A stretch of 64,000 nt of DNA. Origin: Pseudomonas mosselii (GTDB lineage Bacteria; Pseudomonadota; Gammaproteobacteria; Pseudomonadales; Pseudomonadaceae). The notes under the pieces are model-generated. The model did not search any database, was not told the DNA's origin, and saw only the letters and a program-made list of their open reading frames with translations. Shown one piece after another: positions 1 through 11,654 of the stretch (the stretch's first letter is position 1; every line of letters begins with the position of its first letter). The stretch lies in assembly GCF_003205295.1 (NCBI RefSeq), contig NZ_QJRP01000013.1:1-64000 (forward strand), written 5' to 3'. Position numbers and translations under genes: made by a program.

Positions 1-1
1 G

Positions 2-397
2 GGCGGGACCTATTCGGGCAATCCGATTGCCTGCGCGGCGGCGCTGGCGAGCCTGGCGCAGATGACCGACGCCAGTATCGCCACCTGGGGCGAACGGCAG
101 GAACAGGCCATCGTGGCGCGCCATGCGCGCTGGAAAGCGTCGGGAATGTGCGCAGCACTCGGCCGCCTGACCGGCACCGGGGCCATGCGCGGGCTGGAAT
201 TCGTCAAACCGGACGGCAGCCCGGCACCGGCGCAACTGGCCAAGCTGCTGGAGGCGGCGCGCAGCAGAGGCTTGTTGCTGATGCCCAGCGGCAAGGCGCG
301 GCACATCATCCGCCTGCTGGCACCGCTGACCATCGAGCCCGAGGTGCTCGAGGAAGGGCTGGATATCCTCGAGCAGTGCCTGATGGAGCTGGACTGA
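2..397 (+). CDS. Class III aminotransferase, C-terminal part (cut by window start)
   Basis: The reading frame is already open at base 2 and ends at TGA 395-397, leaving 131 residues. It begins GGTYSGNPIACAAALASL, the stretch after the PLP-lysine in 4-aminobutyrate/diaminobutyrate-type (class III, fold I) aminotransferases, and ends with the small C-terminal domain (LLLMPSGKARHIIRLLAPLTI, then EVLEEGLDILEQCL). The family transfers an omega-amino group to an oxo-acid in the cytoplasm. The substrate cannot be fixed because the lysine and most of the active site lie outside the window; a GabT-like role is only an inference. The next gene lies tail-to-tail 3 bp away. Confidence 0.85.
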   Translation, partial: GGTYSGNPIACAAALASLAQMTDASIATWGERQEQAIVARHARWKASGMCAALGRLTGTGAMRGLEFVKPDGSPAPAQLAKLLEAARSRGLLLMPSGKARHIIRLLAPLTIEPEVLEEGLDILEQCLMELD

Positions 398-400
398 GGG

Positions 401-703
401 TTACAGGCCCAGTTCTTCAGGAGTGGGCATGTCGCATTCGAAGGCGATCCAGCCGCCTTCGAGCTCGGCGTGGCCGTTGACGATCAGGCCGTAGTAGGTC
501 AGGCCATTCTCCAGGGTGACGCAGATGTGCGTGGCGCCTTTTTCGGGGGCCGCGAGCGTGCCGACGAAATGCACCTTCTTCAGCACCTCGGTCACCGCCT
601 CAAGGCCCACGCGCATGTTGGTGTTCTCCGAGGCCTCGGTATCGCCCCCACGGTCTTCGGCGCTGATGGTCACGGTGGCGGTGTACGGGTACTTGGTGCT
701 CAA
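401..703 (-). CDS. Conserved-looking hypothetical protein, 100 aa, probable TTG start
   Basis: I do not recognise this family. The 100-residue product is acidic and soluble, with no signal peptide or membrane segment, and its C-terminus is rich in Pro/Glu (MPTPEELGL). No ATG fits the beginning: the frame opens with TTG (701-703) preceded at a good distance by GAGGTAACC, so a TTG start with a real Shine-Dalgarno is the best reading. It shares no operon with its neighbours; it is tail-to-tail with the aminotransferase and divergent from the 142-aa gene at 903. Codon use matches the genome, which supports a real gene. Confidence 0.7.
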   Translation of the reverse strand: MSTKYPYTATVTISAEDRGGDTEASENTNMRVGLEAVTEVLKKVHFVGTLAAPEKGATHICVTLENGLTYYGLIVNGHAELEGGWIAFECDMPTPEELGL

Positions 704-781
704 GCGGGGTTACCTCAACAGGTGTATTAGGCGTATGGGCGCGTAGAGTACGGCAGGCGTTCCCGGTTGTCTCTACCGGCC

Positions 782-808
782 TCATCGCGGGGCAAGCCCG
801 CTCCCACG
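782..808. repeat. Single REP palindrome
   Basis: The stretch reads CATCGCGGGGCAAGCCCGCTCCCAC, the GC-rich half of the REP elements seen throughout this window. Here it is a lone copy between two divergent genes. Confidence 0.6.
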
Positions 809-902
809 CCAGCATCCTGCAGTGGGGCATCGAGCATGGCCTCCCCGGGCCCGATCTGTTAGGGTGCCCGCCGATGCACGCCATACCACGCGAGGATACC
901 GA

Positions 903-1331
903 GTGAGCGCCGAACAACCCCTGATCGCCGACCTGTTCGAGGTCGACAAACGCCTGACCCTCAAGCCCGTCGTGGACTTCAACGCCTACCTGCGCAACGC
1001 TTTCGGCGACGGCCCCTGCCGCTGCCACCGCTGCGTCGAGGCCAATGGCGACGAGAACGGCTACGAGCACCGTCACAGCTTCGAGCTGGAAGGCCGCACC
1101 CTGCACCGGCGCTTCGCCAGCACCGCCGGCAGCGACGTGCTGATGGTGCTGAAGAAGGCCTGGCTGTCCTACACCAAGGCCGAACTGATCACCGTCGGTA
1201 GCCTGGACATGGCCACCCTCAAGTCCTTCACCGAAGCCGCCCTGCACGAACGCCTGCTGGCCCTGCTGCCGGCCAGCGGCCTGGCCCGCGAAAGCGAAGG
1301 CCAGTGGCAACTGCAGGTGCTCGCCGACTGA
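903..1331 (+). CDS. Hypothetical protein, 142 aa, GTG start
   Basis: The open frame extends further upstream, but that part is REP-derived. The GTG at 903 follows CGAGGATACCGA, an acceptable ribosome binding site, and gives [18 protein letters not shown], so I chose it. The product is soluble, without signal peptide, and has a compact CRCHRC cysteine-histidine motif near residue 40 that could bind a metal (inference). I cannot name a family. It ends 68 bp before the EF-G gene on the same strand; the two may be cotranscribed, although the EF-G gene has its own binding site. Confidence 0.7.
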   Translation: MSAEQPLIADLFEVDKRLTLKPVVDFNAYLRNAFGDGPCRCHRCVEANGDENGYEHRHSFELEGRTLHRRFASTAGSDVLMVLKKAWLSYTKAELITVGSLDMATLKSFTEAALHERLLALLPASGLARESEGQWQLQVLAD

Positions 1332-1399
1332 CGGTCGCCCCGGCAGGATTCTCCCGCTCTGCTACCTTGGGAGAATCCTCACCCACAGGTGATCCGACC

Positions 1400-3514
1400 A
1401 TGGCCCGCACGACCCCCATCGAGCTGTACCGCAACATCGGTATCGTTGCCCACGTGGATGCCGGCAAGACCACTACCACCGAGCGGATCCTGTTCTACAC
1501 CGGGGTCAACCACAAGATGGGCGAGGTGCACGACGGCGCCGCGACCATGGACTGGATGGCCCAGGAGCAGGAGCGCGGCATCACCATCACCTCGGCGGCC
1601 ACCACGGCCTTCTGGCAAGGCTCGACCAAGCAGTTCGAGCACAAGTACCGCTTCAATATCATCGACACCCCCGGCCACGTCGACTTCACCATCGAGGTGG
1701 AGCGCTCGTTGCGCGTGCTCGATGGCGCTGTGGTGGTGTTCAGCGGCGCCGACGGCGTCGAGCCGCAGTCCGAGACGGTGTGGCGCCAGGCCAACAAGTA
1801 CCATGTGCCGCGCCTGGCCTACATCAACAAGATGGACCGCCAGGGCGCGGACTTCCTGAGGGTGGTGAAGCAGATCGACCAGCGTCTGGGCCACCATCCG
1901 GTGCCGATCCAGCTGGCCATTGGCAGCGAAGAGCACTTCATCGGCCAGATCGACCTGGTGAAGATGAAAGCCATCTACTGGAACGACGCCGACCAGGGCA
2001 CCAGCTACCGCGAAGAAACGATCCCCGCCGAGCTACAGGCACTGGCCGACGAATGGCGTGCCCATATGATCGAGGCTGCGGCCGATGCCAGCGAAGAGCT
2101 GACCCTGAAGTTCCTCGAAGGCGAGGAGTTCACCATCGAAGAAATCAAGGCTGCCCTGCGCCAGCGCACCATTGCCAACGAGATCGTGCCGACCATCCTC
2201 GGCTCATCGTTCAAGAACAAGGGCGTGCCGCTGATGCTCGACGCGGTGATCGACTACCTGCCCGCCCCCAGCGAGATCCCGGCGATCAAGGGCACCGACC
2301 CGGACGACGAAGACAAGCACCTGGAACGCCACGCCGACGACAAGGAACCGTTCTCGGCGCTGGCGTTCAAGATCGCCACCGACCCGTTCGTCGGCACCCT
2401 GACCTTCGCCCGGGTGTATTCCGGCGTGCTCAGCTCCGGCAATGCCGTGCTCAACTCGGTCAAGGGCAAGAAGGAACGCATCGGCCGCATGGTGCAGATG
2501 CACGCCAACCAGCGCGCCGAGATCAAGGACGTGTGCGCCGGCGACATCGCCGCGCTGATCGGCATGAAGGACGTCACCACCGGCGACACCCTGTGCGACA
2601 TGGACAAGCCGATCATCCTCGAGCGTATGGACTTCCCCGACCCGGTGATCTCGGTGGCGGTGGAACCCAAGACCAAGGGCGACCAGGAGAAGATGGGCAT
2701 CGCCCTGGGCAAGCTGGCCCAGGAGGACCCGTCATTCCGAGTCAAGACCGACGAGGAGACCGGCCAGACCATCATCTCCGGCATGGGCGAGCTGCACCTG
2801 GATATCATCGTCGACCGCATGCGCCGCGAGTTCAACGTCGAGGCCAACATCGGCAAGCCGCAGGTGGCCTACCGCGAGAAGATCCGCAACACCTGCGAGA
2901 TCGAAGGCCGCTTCGTCCGCCAGTCCGGCGGCCGTGGCCAGTACGGGCATTGCTGGATCCGCTTCGCCCCGGGCGATGAAGGCAAGGAAGGGCTGGAGTT
3001 CATCAACGAGATCGTCGGTGGCGTGGTCCCCCGCGAATACATCCCGGCCATCCAGAAAGGCATCGAGGAGCAGATGAAGAACGGCGTGCTCGCCGGTTAT
3101 CCGCTGATCAACCTCAAGGCGGCGGTGTTCGACGGCTCGTACCACGACGTCGACTCCAACGAGATGGCCTACAAGATCGCCGCGTCCATGGCCACCAAGC
3201 AGCTGTCGCAGAAAGGTGGCGCGGTGCTGCTGGAGCCGGTGATGAAGGTCGAGGTGGTGACGCCCGAAGATTTTCTCGGGGACATCATGGGGGACCTGAA
3301 TCGCCGCCGAGGGATGATTCAGGGCACTGAAGATGTTTCAGCAGGAAAGGCAATCCGTGCTGAGGTGCCTTTGGGTGAGATGTTCGGCTACGCCACCTCG
3401 ATGCGCTCGATGACACAAGGCCGAGCCAGCTATTCGATGGAGTTTCTGAAATATGACGATGCCCCAGCGAGCATTGCCGATGCCATCGTGAAGAAGAATC
3501 CCAGGGAAACCTGA
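1400..3514 (+). CDS. fusA: Elongation factor G, additional chromosomal copy
   Basis: This is a full-length 704-residue EF-G, the GTPase that drives ribosomal translocation and, with RRF, ribosome recycling. The P-loop is AHVDAGKTT (about residues 17-25), followed by DTPGHVDF and NKMD of the G domain, then domains II-V with the [12 protein letters not shown] segment of domain IV. The start at 1400 follows CACAGGTGATC. It is not beside rpsL/rpsG/tufA as the housekeeping copy normally is, so I read it as the second EF-G found in pseudomonads (sometimes called fusB). From about base 3265 the codon use turns markedly less G/C-biased than in the first 1.8 kb. A terminator and a tRNA gene follow. 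Confidence 0.95.
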   Translation: MARTTPIELYRNIGIVAHVDAGKTTTTERILFYTGVNHKMGEVHDGAATMDWMAQEQERGITITSAATTAFWQGSTKQFEHKYRFNIIDTPGHVDFTIEVERSLRVLDGAVVVFSGADGVEPQSETVWRQANKYHVPRLAYINKMDRQGADFLRVVKQIDQRLGHHPVPIQLAIGSEEHFIGQIDLVKMKAIYWNDADQGTSYREETIPAELQALADEWRAHMIEAAADASEELTLKFLEGEEFTIEEIKAALRQRTIANEIVPTILGSSFKNKGVPLMLDAVIDYLPAPSEIPAIKGTDPDDEDKHLERHADDKEPFSALAFKIATDPFVGTLTFARVYSGVLSSGNAVLNSVKGKKERIGRMVQMHANQRAEIKDVCAGDIAALIGMKDVTTGDTLCDMDKPIILERMDFPDPVISVAVEPKTKGDQEKMGIALGKLAQEDPSFRVKTDEETGQTIISGMGELHLDIIVDRMRREFNVEANIGKPQVAYREKIRNTCEIEGRFVRQSGGRGQYGHCWIRFAPGDEGKEGLEFINEIVGGVVPREYIPAIQKGIEEQMKNGVLAGYPLINLKAAVFDGSYHDVDSNEMAYKIAASMATKQLSQKGGAVLLEPVMKVEVVTPEDFLGDIMGDLNRRRGMIQGTEDVSAGKAIRAEVPLGEMFGYATSMRSMTQGRASYSMEFLKYDDAPASIADAIVKKNPRET

Positions 3515-3587
3515 GCGGCTCTTGCGCGACATCGGGTCGCCTGCGGGAATTGCGCAGGGCCTGAAGCTTGGCGGTGGAGCCACACGC

Positions 3588-3620
3588 AAAAAGGGGCGAT
3601 CCTTGCGGATCGCCCCTTTT
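3588..3620. terminator. Bidirectional rho-independent terminator
   Basis: A perfect 10-bp stem (GGGGCGATCC / GGATCGCCCC, loop TTGC) is flanked by A5 on the left and T4 on the right. It therefore has the stem-plus-U-run form on both strands and can end the EF-G transcript (plus) and the tRNA-Val transcript (minus). Confidence 0.85.
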
Positions 3621-3626
3621 CTGATT

Positions 3627-3703
3627 TGGTAGGCACAATTGGACTCGAACCAACGACCCCCACCATGTCAAGGTGGTGCTCTAACCAACTGAGCTATGTG
3701 CCT
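3627..3703 (-). tRNA. tRNA-Val (anticodon GAC)
   Basis: On the minus strand the 77-nt gene folds as a cloverleaf. The acceptor arm is AGGCACA/TGTGCCT, followed by discriminator A and an encoded CCA. The D-arm contains GCTCAGTTGGTTAGAGC. The anticodon arm is CCACC-TTGACAT-GGTGG, giving anticodon GAC (Val), and the T-arm contains GGTTCGAGTCC. It is transcribed toward the shared terminator at 3588-3620. Confidence 0.95.
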
Positions 3704-3905
3704 GTCGTGTGGGGCGCATTCTACGCGATCCGAATGGCCTGTCAACCGTTTTTTTCACGCTAAGCTGCTGAATCTTAAAATAATAATAGAAAGGCCGGGT
3801 TCCAGGGCGGCGTAAAGGATTTTCACCGGACGACTAGCGGGTGTTTATTATTATTGATAGCATCGGTACATTCGTTAAAAATATAAAACACGAGGTTTCT
3901 CGAGC

Positions 3906-5189
3906 ATGGCCAACACCCCCTACCCCCAGTCCTACTACGCCGCCTCGGCCAACCCGGTGCCGCCACGTCCGGCGCTGCAGGGTGAGGTGGAAACCGATGT
4001 GTGCATCATCGGTGCCGGCTACACCGGCCTGTCCAGCGCCCTGTTCCTGCTGGAGAACGGCTTCAAGGTGAGCATCGTCGAGGCCGCCAAGGTCGGCTTC
4101 GGCGCTTCGGGCCGCAACGGCGGCCAGATCGTCAACAGCTACAGCCGCGACATCGACGTCATCGAACGCACCGTCGGCCCCAAGCAGGCACAACTGCTGG
4201 GCCAGATGGCCTTCGAAGGCGGGCGCATCATCCGTGAACGCGTGGCCAAGTACGACATCCAGTGCGACCTGAAGGACGGCGGTGTATTCGCCGCCCTTAC
4301 CGCTAAGCAAATGGGCCACCTGGAATCGCAGAAACGTCTGTGGGAGCGCTTCGGCCACACCCAGCTGGAGCTGATGGACCAGAAGCGCATCCGTGAAGTG
4401 GTGGCTTGCGACAGCTATATCGGTGGCATGCTCGACATGAGCGGCGGCCACATCCACCCGCTGAACCTGGCCCTGGGCGAAGCCGCCGCGGTCGAGTCGC
4501 TGGGCGGGATCATCTATGAACAGACCCCGGCCGTACGCATCGAGCGCGGCGCCAACCCGGTCGTGCACACCCCGCAGGGCAAGGTCCGCGCCAAGTTCAT
4601 CATCGTCGCCGGCAATGCCTACCTGGGCAACCTGGTGCCGGAACTGGCCGCCAAGTCGATGCCGTGCGGCACCCAGGTCATCACCACCGAGCCGCTGGGC
4701 GAGGAACTGGCGCGCACCCTGCTGCCGCAGGACTACTGCGTCGAGGACTGCAACTACCTGCTCGACTACTACCGCTTGACCAGCGACAAGCGCCTGATCT
4801 TCGGTGGCGGCGTGGTATACGGCGCGCGCGACCCGGCGAACATCGAGGCGATCATCCGTCCGAAGATGCTCAAGGCCTTCCCGCAGCTCAAAGACGTCAA
4901 GATCGACTATGCCTGGACCGGCAACTTCCTGCTGACCCTGTCGCGCCTGCCGCAGGTCGGCCGTATCGGCGACAACATCTACTATTCCCAGGGCTGCTCG
5001 GGCCACGGCGTGACCTACACCCACCTGGCGGGCAAGGTGCTGGCCGAGGCCCTGCGCGGCCAGGCCGAGCGTTTCGACGCCTTCGCCGGCCTGCCGCACT
5101 ACCCGTTCCCGGGTGGCCAGATGCTGCGTGTGCCGTTCAGCGCCATCGGCGCCTGGTACTACAGCCTGCGCGACCGCCTGGGCTTCTGA
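3906..5189 (+). CDS. puuB: FAD-dependent amine oxidoreductase, gamma-glutamylputrescine oxidase-like
   Basis: The 427-residue protein is of the DadA/DAO fold. An N-terminal Rossmann FAD motif (VCIIGAGYTGLSSALFLL, residues 32-49) is followed by GFGASGRNGGQI, the flavin-binding signature of PuuB/OrdL-type enzymes. It ends with a C-terminal CSGHGVTYTHLAGK FAD segment. These enzymes oxidise an amine such as gamma-glutamylputrescine to aldehyde plus ammonia and peroxide in the cytoplasm. The start follows ACGAGGTTTCTCGAGC and an AT-rich 195-bp promoter region. It is a single gene closed by a strong terminator. Pseudomonads carry several such paralogues, so the exact substrate is uncertain. Confidence 0.85.
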   Translation: MANTPYPQSYYAASANPVPPRPALQGEVETDVCIIGAGYTGLSSALFLLENGFKVSIVEAAKVGFGASGRNGGQIVNSYSRDIDVIERTVGPKQAQLLGQMAFEGGRIIRERVAKYDIQCDLKDGGVFAALTAKQMGHLESQKRLWERFGHTQLELMDQKRIREVVACDSYIGGMLDMSGGHIHPLNLALGEAAAVESLGGIIYEQTPAVRIERGANPVVHTPQGKVRAKFIIVAGNAYLGNLVPELAAKSMPCGTQVITTEPLGEELARTLLPQDYCVEDCNYLLDYYRLTSDKRLIFGGGVVYGARDPANIEAIIRPKMLKAFPQLKDVKIDYAWTGNFLLTLSRLPQVGRIGDNIYYSQGCSGHGVTYTHLAGKVLAEALRGQAERFDAFAGLPHYPFPGGQMLRVPFSAIGAWYYSLRDRLGF

Positions 5190-5205
5190 TCCAGCGCCAT
5201 CCGGC

Positions 5206-5233
5206 AAGCCCGCTCCCCTGAGCGGGCTTTTTC
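5206..5233 (+). terminator. Rho-independent terminator after the puuB-like gene
   Basis: The 9-bp stem AAGCCCGCT / AGCGGGCTT with loop CCCCTG is followed by TTT. It sits 17 bp after the puuB-like stop codon and separates it from the convergent preA. Confidence 0.85.
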
Positions 5234-5252
5234 GTTTCCCCACGGCATGCTC

Positions 5253-6527
5253 TCAACCCGCTTCACGGTAGGGATTGCGCGGGTCCTGGGTCCAGTTCAT
5301 GTACGGCTTGCCGGTCCCCTGCGCCTGCATGTCGATGCAGCCCTCCACCGGGCAGGTGATCTGGCACAGGTTGCAGCCGACGCACTCGGCCTCGATCACG
5401 CTGTAGGCGTGGGTGCCGTCGGCCTTCAGGGTGCTGGCGATGGCCTGGTGCGAGGTGTCCTCGCAGGCGATGTGACAGCGCCCGCAGCCGATGCAGGCGT
5501 CCTGGTCGATATGGGCTACCGACTGGTAGTTGATGTCCAGGTACTTCCAGTCGGTGGTGTGCCCCACGGCCTGGCCGCGAAACGCCTCGAGGTTGCGGTG
5601 GCCGTGCTGGTCCATCCAGCGCGCCAGGCCGTCCTTCATGTCGTCGACGATGCGAAAGCCGTGCAGCATCGCCGCCGTGCACACCTGCACCGCGCCACTG
5701 CCCAGGGCGATGAACTCGGCGGCGTCGCGCCAGGTGCCGATGCCGCCGATGCCGCAGATCGGCAGGCCACGGGTCTCGGGATCACGGGCGATTTCCGCGA
5801 CCATGTTCAGGGCGATCGGCTTGACCGCCGAACCGCAATAGCCGCCATGGGTGCTCTGATCACCGACGATGGGGTGGGCGACCATGCGGTCGAGGTCGAC
5901 GCTGGTGATCGAGTTGATGGTGTTGATCAAAGACACCGCATCCGCCCCGCCCCGGTGCGCGGCCCGCGCCGACTGGCGGATGTCGGTGATGTTGGGGGTG
6001 AGCTTGACGATCACCGGCAGTGCGCAGTGGGTCTTGCACCAACGGGTGACCATCTCCACGTATTCCGGCACCTGGCCGACGGCGGCGCCCATGCCGCGCT
6101 CGGGCATGCCGTGGGGGCAGCCGAAGTTGAGCTCGATGCCGTCGGCGCCGGTGGCCTCCACCAGGGGCAGGATGAACTTCCAGGATTCTTCGATACACGG
6201 CACCATCAGCGACACGATCAGCGCGCGGTCGGGCCAGTCCTTCTTCACCTGGGTGATCTCACGCAGGTTGATCTCCAGCGAGCGGTCGGTGATCAGCTCG
6301 ATGTTGTTGATGCCCTGCACCTGGCGGTTGGGGCCGAAGTGCGCCGAGTAGCGCGACGACACGTTGACCGCCGCCGGGTCCTCGCCCAGGGTCTTCCACA
6401 CCACCCCGCCCCACCCGGCCTCGAAGGCGCGGACCACGTTGTAGGCCTTGTCGGTGGGTGGCGCGGAGGCCAGCCAGAACGGGTTGGGTGCCTTGATGCC
6501 GGCGAATTCGATGGACAGGTCGGCCAT
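5253..6527 (-). CDS. preA: NAD-dependent dihydropyrimidine dehydrogenase, subunit PreA
   Basis: The 424-residue catalytic subunit reduces uracil and thymine to the 5,6-dihydro forms, the first step of reductive pyrimidine breakdown. The N-terminal dihydroorotate-dehydrogenase-like FMN barrel (residues 1 to about 310) includes IELNFGCPHGMPERGMGAAVG, with the Cys/Asn surroundings of the active site. Two ferredoxin-type 4Fe-4S motifs follow: CIGCGRC from about residue 345 and CVGCNLC from about 382. Its start codon directly abuts the preT stop, so the two are translationally coupled. The C-terminal Fe-S half matches the mammalian DPD layout, split here into two polypeptides. Confidence 0.95.
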   Translation of the reverse strand: MADLSIEFAGIKAPNPFWLASAPPTDKAYNVVRAFEAGWGGVVWKTLGEDPAAVNVSSRYSAHFGPNRQVQGINNIELITDRSLEINLREITQVKKDWPDRALIVSLMVPCIEESWKFILPLVEATGADGIELNFGCPHGMPERGMGAAVGQVPEYVEMVTRWCKTHCALPVIVKLTPNITDIRQSARAAHRGGADAVSLINTINSITSVDLDRMVAHPIVGDQSTHGGYCGSAVKPIALNMVAEIARDPETRGLPICGIGGIGTWRDAAEFIALGSGAVQVCTAAMLHGFRIVDDMKDGLARWMDQHGHRNLEAFRGQAVGHTTDWKYLDINYQSVAHIDQDACIGCGRCHIACEDTSHQAIASTLKADGTHAYSVIEAECVGCNLCQITCPVEGCIDMQAQGTGKPYMNWTQDPRNPYREAG

Positions 6528-7895
6528 TTACGCAGCCTCCACGTTGAGCATGAGTTGGGCATGGATGGCTTCGGCGGCCAGCTTGCCATGTTGCACGGCC
6601 TGGACGGTGAGGTCCTGGCCCAGCGCGATGCAGTCGCCGCCGGCGTAGATGCCGGGAACTGAGGTCTGCAGGTGCGCATCCACTTGGATGCGCTCGCCGT
6701 CACGGGCCAATTGCGCCGCCAGCGGATCAGCCAGGCTTGTGTCGTCGAAGCGTTGGCCGATGGCCTTGAAGATCGCGTCGGCGGCCAGCTCGAAAGTCTC
6801 GCCGGTATCGCCCAGGCGTCCGTCGACCAGCTGGGTGCGCGCGAAACGCATGCCGCGTACACGCCCAACATCATCCAGCAGCACGGCATCGGGCCGTGCC
6901 CAGGTGTGCAGACGCACCTGGTTGTGCTTGGCGATCTCCTGCTCATGATCAGTGGCGCCCATGTCGGACAGGCCACGGCGGTACACCAGGTTGACGTCGC
7001 GGGCGCCCAGGCAACTCATCTGCACGGCCATGTCGATGGCAGTGTTGCCGGCGCCGAGCACCAGGCAGCGGTCGGCCAGCGGCAGCTGGGTGAGGTCGTC
7101 GGCCTGGCGCAGCTCGCGGATGTACTCGGTGGCGGCGAGCAGGCCTGGCGCGTCTTCGTCCGTCAGGCCCAGCTGGCGCACGGCAGCCAGGCCCAGGCCG
7201 AGGAACACCGCGTCGTACTGGGCCTGCAGCTCGCCCAGCGACAGGTTGGCTCCCAGGCGCTGGCCATGGCGGATCTCGATACCGCCGATACCCAGCAGGA
7301 ATTCCACTTCGCGCTGGGCGTAGTCGTCCACCAGCTTGTAGCGGGCGATGCCGTATTCGTTGAGGCCACCGGCTTTCTCCCGCGCCTCGAAGATCACCAC
7401 GTCATGGCCGTGCATGGCCAGGCGGTGTGCGCAGGACAGCCCGGCGGGGCCGGCGCCGACCACGGCGATACGCTTGCCGCTGGCCGGCGAGCGCTGGAAC
7501 GGATGCTCGGTGAAGCCGGCGTGGTCCAGGGCGTAGCGCTGCAGCTGGCCGATCAGCACCGGCGCGCATTCCTGGGCGTTGTTGCGCACGCAGGCCTGCT
7601 GGCAGAGGATCTCGGTCGGGCACACTCGGGCGCAACTGCCGCCTAGGATGTTGGCCGAGAGAATGCGTTCGGCGGCGCCCTGCAGGTTCTCGTCGCTGAT
7701 GCGATGGATGAACGAGGGGATGTCGATCTCGCTGGGGCACGCATTGACGCAGGGCGCGTCGTAGCAGTACAGGCAGCGCGCGCTCTCGACGGCGGCCTGA
7801 CGGGCGGTGAGCGGGGGCGCGAGGTCGCTGAAGGCCTCGGCCAGCTGGTCGGCGCCGGCCCGGGGGCGCGGCAAGTGGTTCAGGGCATCGATCAC
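6528..7895 (-). CDS. preT: NAD-dependent dihydropyrimidine dehydrogenase, subunit PreT
   Basis: This electron-entry subunit takes electrons from NADH and passes them through Fe-S centres and FAD to PreA. An N-terminal Fe-S region has a Cys-rich motif (ARCLYCYDAPCVNACPSEIDIP). A first Rossmann motif IAVVGAGPAGLSCAHRLA binds FAD and a second, CLVLGAGNTAIDMA, binds NAD(P). I prefer the GTG at 7893-7895 (455 aa, VIDALNHLPRPR) because GAGAGAGG lies at proper distance before it; an ATG six codons upstream (7913) has no good binding site. It belongs to the same transcription unit as hydA, with a REP pair between them. Confidence 0.92.
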   Translation of the reverse strand: MIDALNHLPRPRAGADQLAEAFSDLAPPLTARQAAVESARCLYCYDAPCVNACPSEIDIPSFIHRISDENLQGAAERILSANILGGSCARVCPTEILCQQACVRNNAQECAPVLIGQLQRYALDHAGFTEHPFQRSPASGKRIAVVGAGPAGLSCAHRLAMHGHDVVIFEAREKAGGLNEYGIARYKLVDDYAQREVEFLLGIGGIEIRHGQRLGANLSLGELQAQYDAVFLGLGLAAVRQLGLTDEDAPGLLAATEYIRELRQADDLTQLPLADRCLVLGAGNTAIDMAVQMSCLGARDVNLVYRRGLSDMGATDHEQEIAKHNQVRLHTWARPDAVLLDDVGRVRGMRFARTQLVDGRLGDTGETFELAADAIFKAIGQRFDDTSLADPLAAQLARDGERIQVDAHLQTSVPGIYAGGDCIALGQDLTVQAVQHGKLAAEAIHAQLMLNVEAA

Positions 7896-8002
7896 GGTTG
7901 TAGCCTCTCTCATTTTTATTGGACACGGCGCCGGTCAGGTACCGGTCTGTTCTAGGGGATGGCAGTCAACAGGAGCATGTGTGTTGTTATCAGGGAGCGC
8001 TT

Positions 8003-8096
8003 TGCGCCCCTTTCGCGACACAAGGCCGCTCCCACAGCCAAAGCACCGATCCCTGTGGGAGCGGCCTTGCGTCGCGATGGGCTGCGAAGCGGCCCC
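8003..8096. repeat. REP pair (inverted) between hydA and preT
   Basis: Two REP cores face each other: CGCGACACAAGGCCGCTCCCACAG, a 16-base spacer, then CTGTGGGAGCGGCCTTGCGTCGCG. The RNA would form a long hairpin inside the hydA-preT-preA transcript and may alter message stability there (inference). Confidence 0.85.
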
Positions 8097-8103
8097 AATG
8101 GCC

Positions 8104-10160
<2,057 letters not shown>

Positions 10161-11651
10161 ATGCAACAGAGCAGATCGCAAGTGGTCGAGCAGCATGGCC
10201 TGTTCGAGCTCGACGCCGGCAGCGACGTCCTCGACAGCCCCCGCTACAACCACGACATCGCCCCGACCAAGGTGCACCAGCGCACCTGGAACAAGTGGCA
10301 CATCACCGCATTGTGGGTGGGCATGTCCATCTGCGTGCCCACCTACACCCTCGGCGGTGTGCTCACCGCCTACTTCGGCCTGAGCGTGGGCGAGGCGCTG
10401 CTGGCGATCCTGCTGGCCAACCTCATCGTGCTGATTCCGCTGACCCTCAACGCCTTCCCTGGCACCAAGTACGGCATCCCGTTCCCGGTGCTGCTGCGAG
10501 CCTCGTTCGGCATCTTCGGCTCCAATGTGCCGTGCCTGATCCGCGCCGTGGTGGCCTGCGGCTGGTTCGGTATCCAGACGATGTTCGGCGGGCTGGCCAT
10601 CCACCTGTTCCTCGGCTCGCTGTTCCCCGAGTGGAAGGCACTGGGCGGCACCGGCGAGGTGATCGGCTTCATGCTGTTCTGGTCGCTGAACCTGTGGGTG
10701 GTGCTGCGCGGCGCCGAGTCGATCAAGTGGCTCGAGACGCTGTCGGCGCCCCTGCTGGTGGCGGTGGGTGTCGGCCTGCTGTTCTGGGCGCTGCCGCACA
10801 TGTCGATGAGCGAGTTGCTGGCACAGCCGCCCAAGCGCCCCGAGGGCGCCAGCGTGGTCGGCTACTTCTGCGCCGGGCTTACCGCCATGGTCGGCTTCTG
10901 GGCCACGCTGTCGCTGAACATCCCCGATTTCAGCCGTTACGCCAAGAGCCAGAAGGACCAGATCCTCGGTCAGATCTTCGGCCTGCCGCTGACCATGTTC
11001 CTGTTCGCTTCGCTGGGCGTGATCATGACCGCGGCGTCCGCTTCACTGGTGGGCCAGACGGTGTCCGACCCGGTGAGCCTGATCGGCCATATCCAGAGCC
11101 CCGGCTGGGTGGCCCTGGCCATGGCGCTGATCATCATCGCCACGCTGTCGACCAACACCGCGGCCAACATCGTCTCGCCCACCAACGACTTCCAGAACAT
11201 CGCCCCGCGCCTGATCGGACGCAGCCGCGCGGTGTGGCTGACCGGCTTCATCGGCCTGGCGCTGATGGGTCACGAGTTGCTCAAGAAGCTCGGCTGGATC
11301 GTCTCCGACCTGAGCCTTGAGAGCGTGTACTCCAACTGGCTGCTGGGCTACTCCAGCCTGCTCGGGCCGATCGCCGGGATCATGGTGGTGGACTACTTCC
11401 TGGTTCGCCACCAGCACCTGGACCTGGCCGGGCTGTACCGCGACGACGTCTACCCGGCCTGGAACTGGGCCGGGTTCGCCGCCTTCGGCGTGCCGGTGGC
11501 ACTGACCGTGATGGCCATCGGCAACAGCAGCTTCAGCTGGTTCTACGACTATGGCTGGTTCACCGGCTCGCTGCTCGGCGGCGGGCTCTACTACGCCCTC
11601 GGCGGCCTGGCGGTGCGCGGGCCGGCGCGGTTGGCCAAGCCGTTGCCGTGA
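10161..11651 (+). CDS. NCS1-family nucleobase transporter
   Basis: The 496-residue integral membrane protein has about 12 hydrophobic segments and the NCS1 opening (WHITALWVGMSICVPTYTLGGV), followed by FPVLLRASFGIFGSNVPCLIRA. NCS1 carriers bring in uracil, allantoin, hydantoins or cytosine with sodium or protons. The ATG at 10161 follows CTGGAGAACCCC; upstream codons in frame are not convincing. Its place between hydA-preTA (divergent) and the N-carbamoyl amidohydrolase (same strand) makes uracil/thymine or their dihydro/hydantoin forms the likely cargo. Confidence 0.92.
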   Translation: MQQSRSQVVEQHGLFELDAGSDVLDSPRYNHDIAPTKVHQRTWNKWHITALWVGMSICVPTYTLGGVLTAYFGLSVGEALLAILLANLIVLIPLTLNAFPGTKYGIPFPVLLRASFGIFGSNVPCLIRAVVACGWFGIQTMFGGLAIHLFLGSLFPEWKALGGTGEVIGFMLFWSLNLWVVLRGAESIKWLETLSAPLLVAVGVGLLFWALPHMSMSELLAQPPKRPEGASVVGYFCAGLTAMVGFWATLSLNIPDFSRYAKSQKDQILGQIFGLPLTMFLFASLGVIMTAASASLVGQTVSDPVSLIGHIQSPGWVALAMALIIIATLSTNTAANIVSPTNDFQNIAPRLIGRSRAVWLTGFIGLALMGHELLKKLGWIVSDLSLESVYSNWLLGYSSLLGPIAGIMVVDYFLVRHQHLDLAGLYRDDVYPAWNWAGFAAFGVPVALTVMAIGNSSFSWFYDYGWFTGSLLGGGLYYALGGLAVRGPARLAKPLP

Positions 11652-11654
11652 TGC

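Noticed and set aside
5247..6662. Long open frame on the plus strand (about 470 codons) opposite preA/preT
   Set aside because: It is an antisense shadow in GC-rich DNA: Val/Gly/His-rich translation without domains, no ribosome binding site, and the opposite strand encodes clear Fe-S and FMN motifs.
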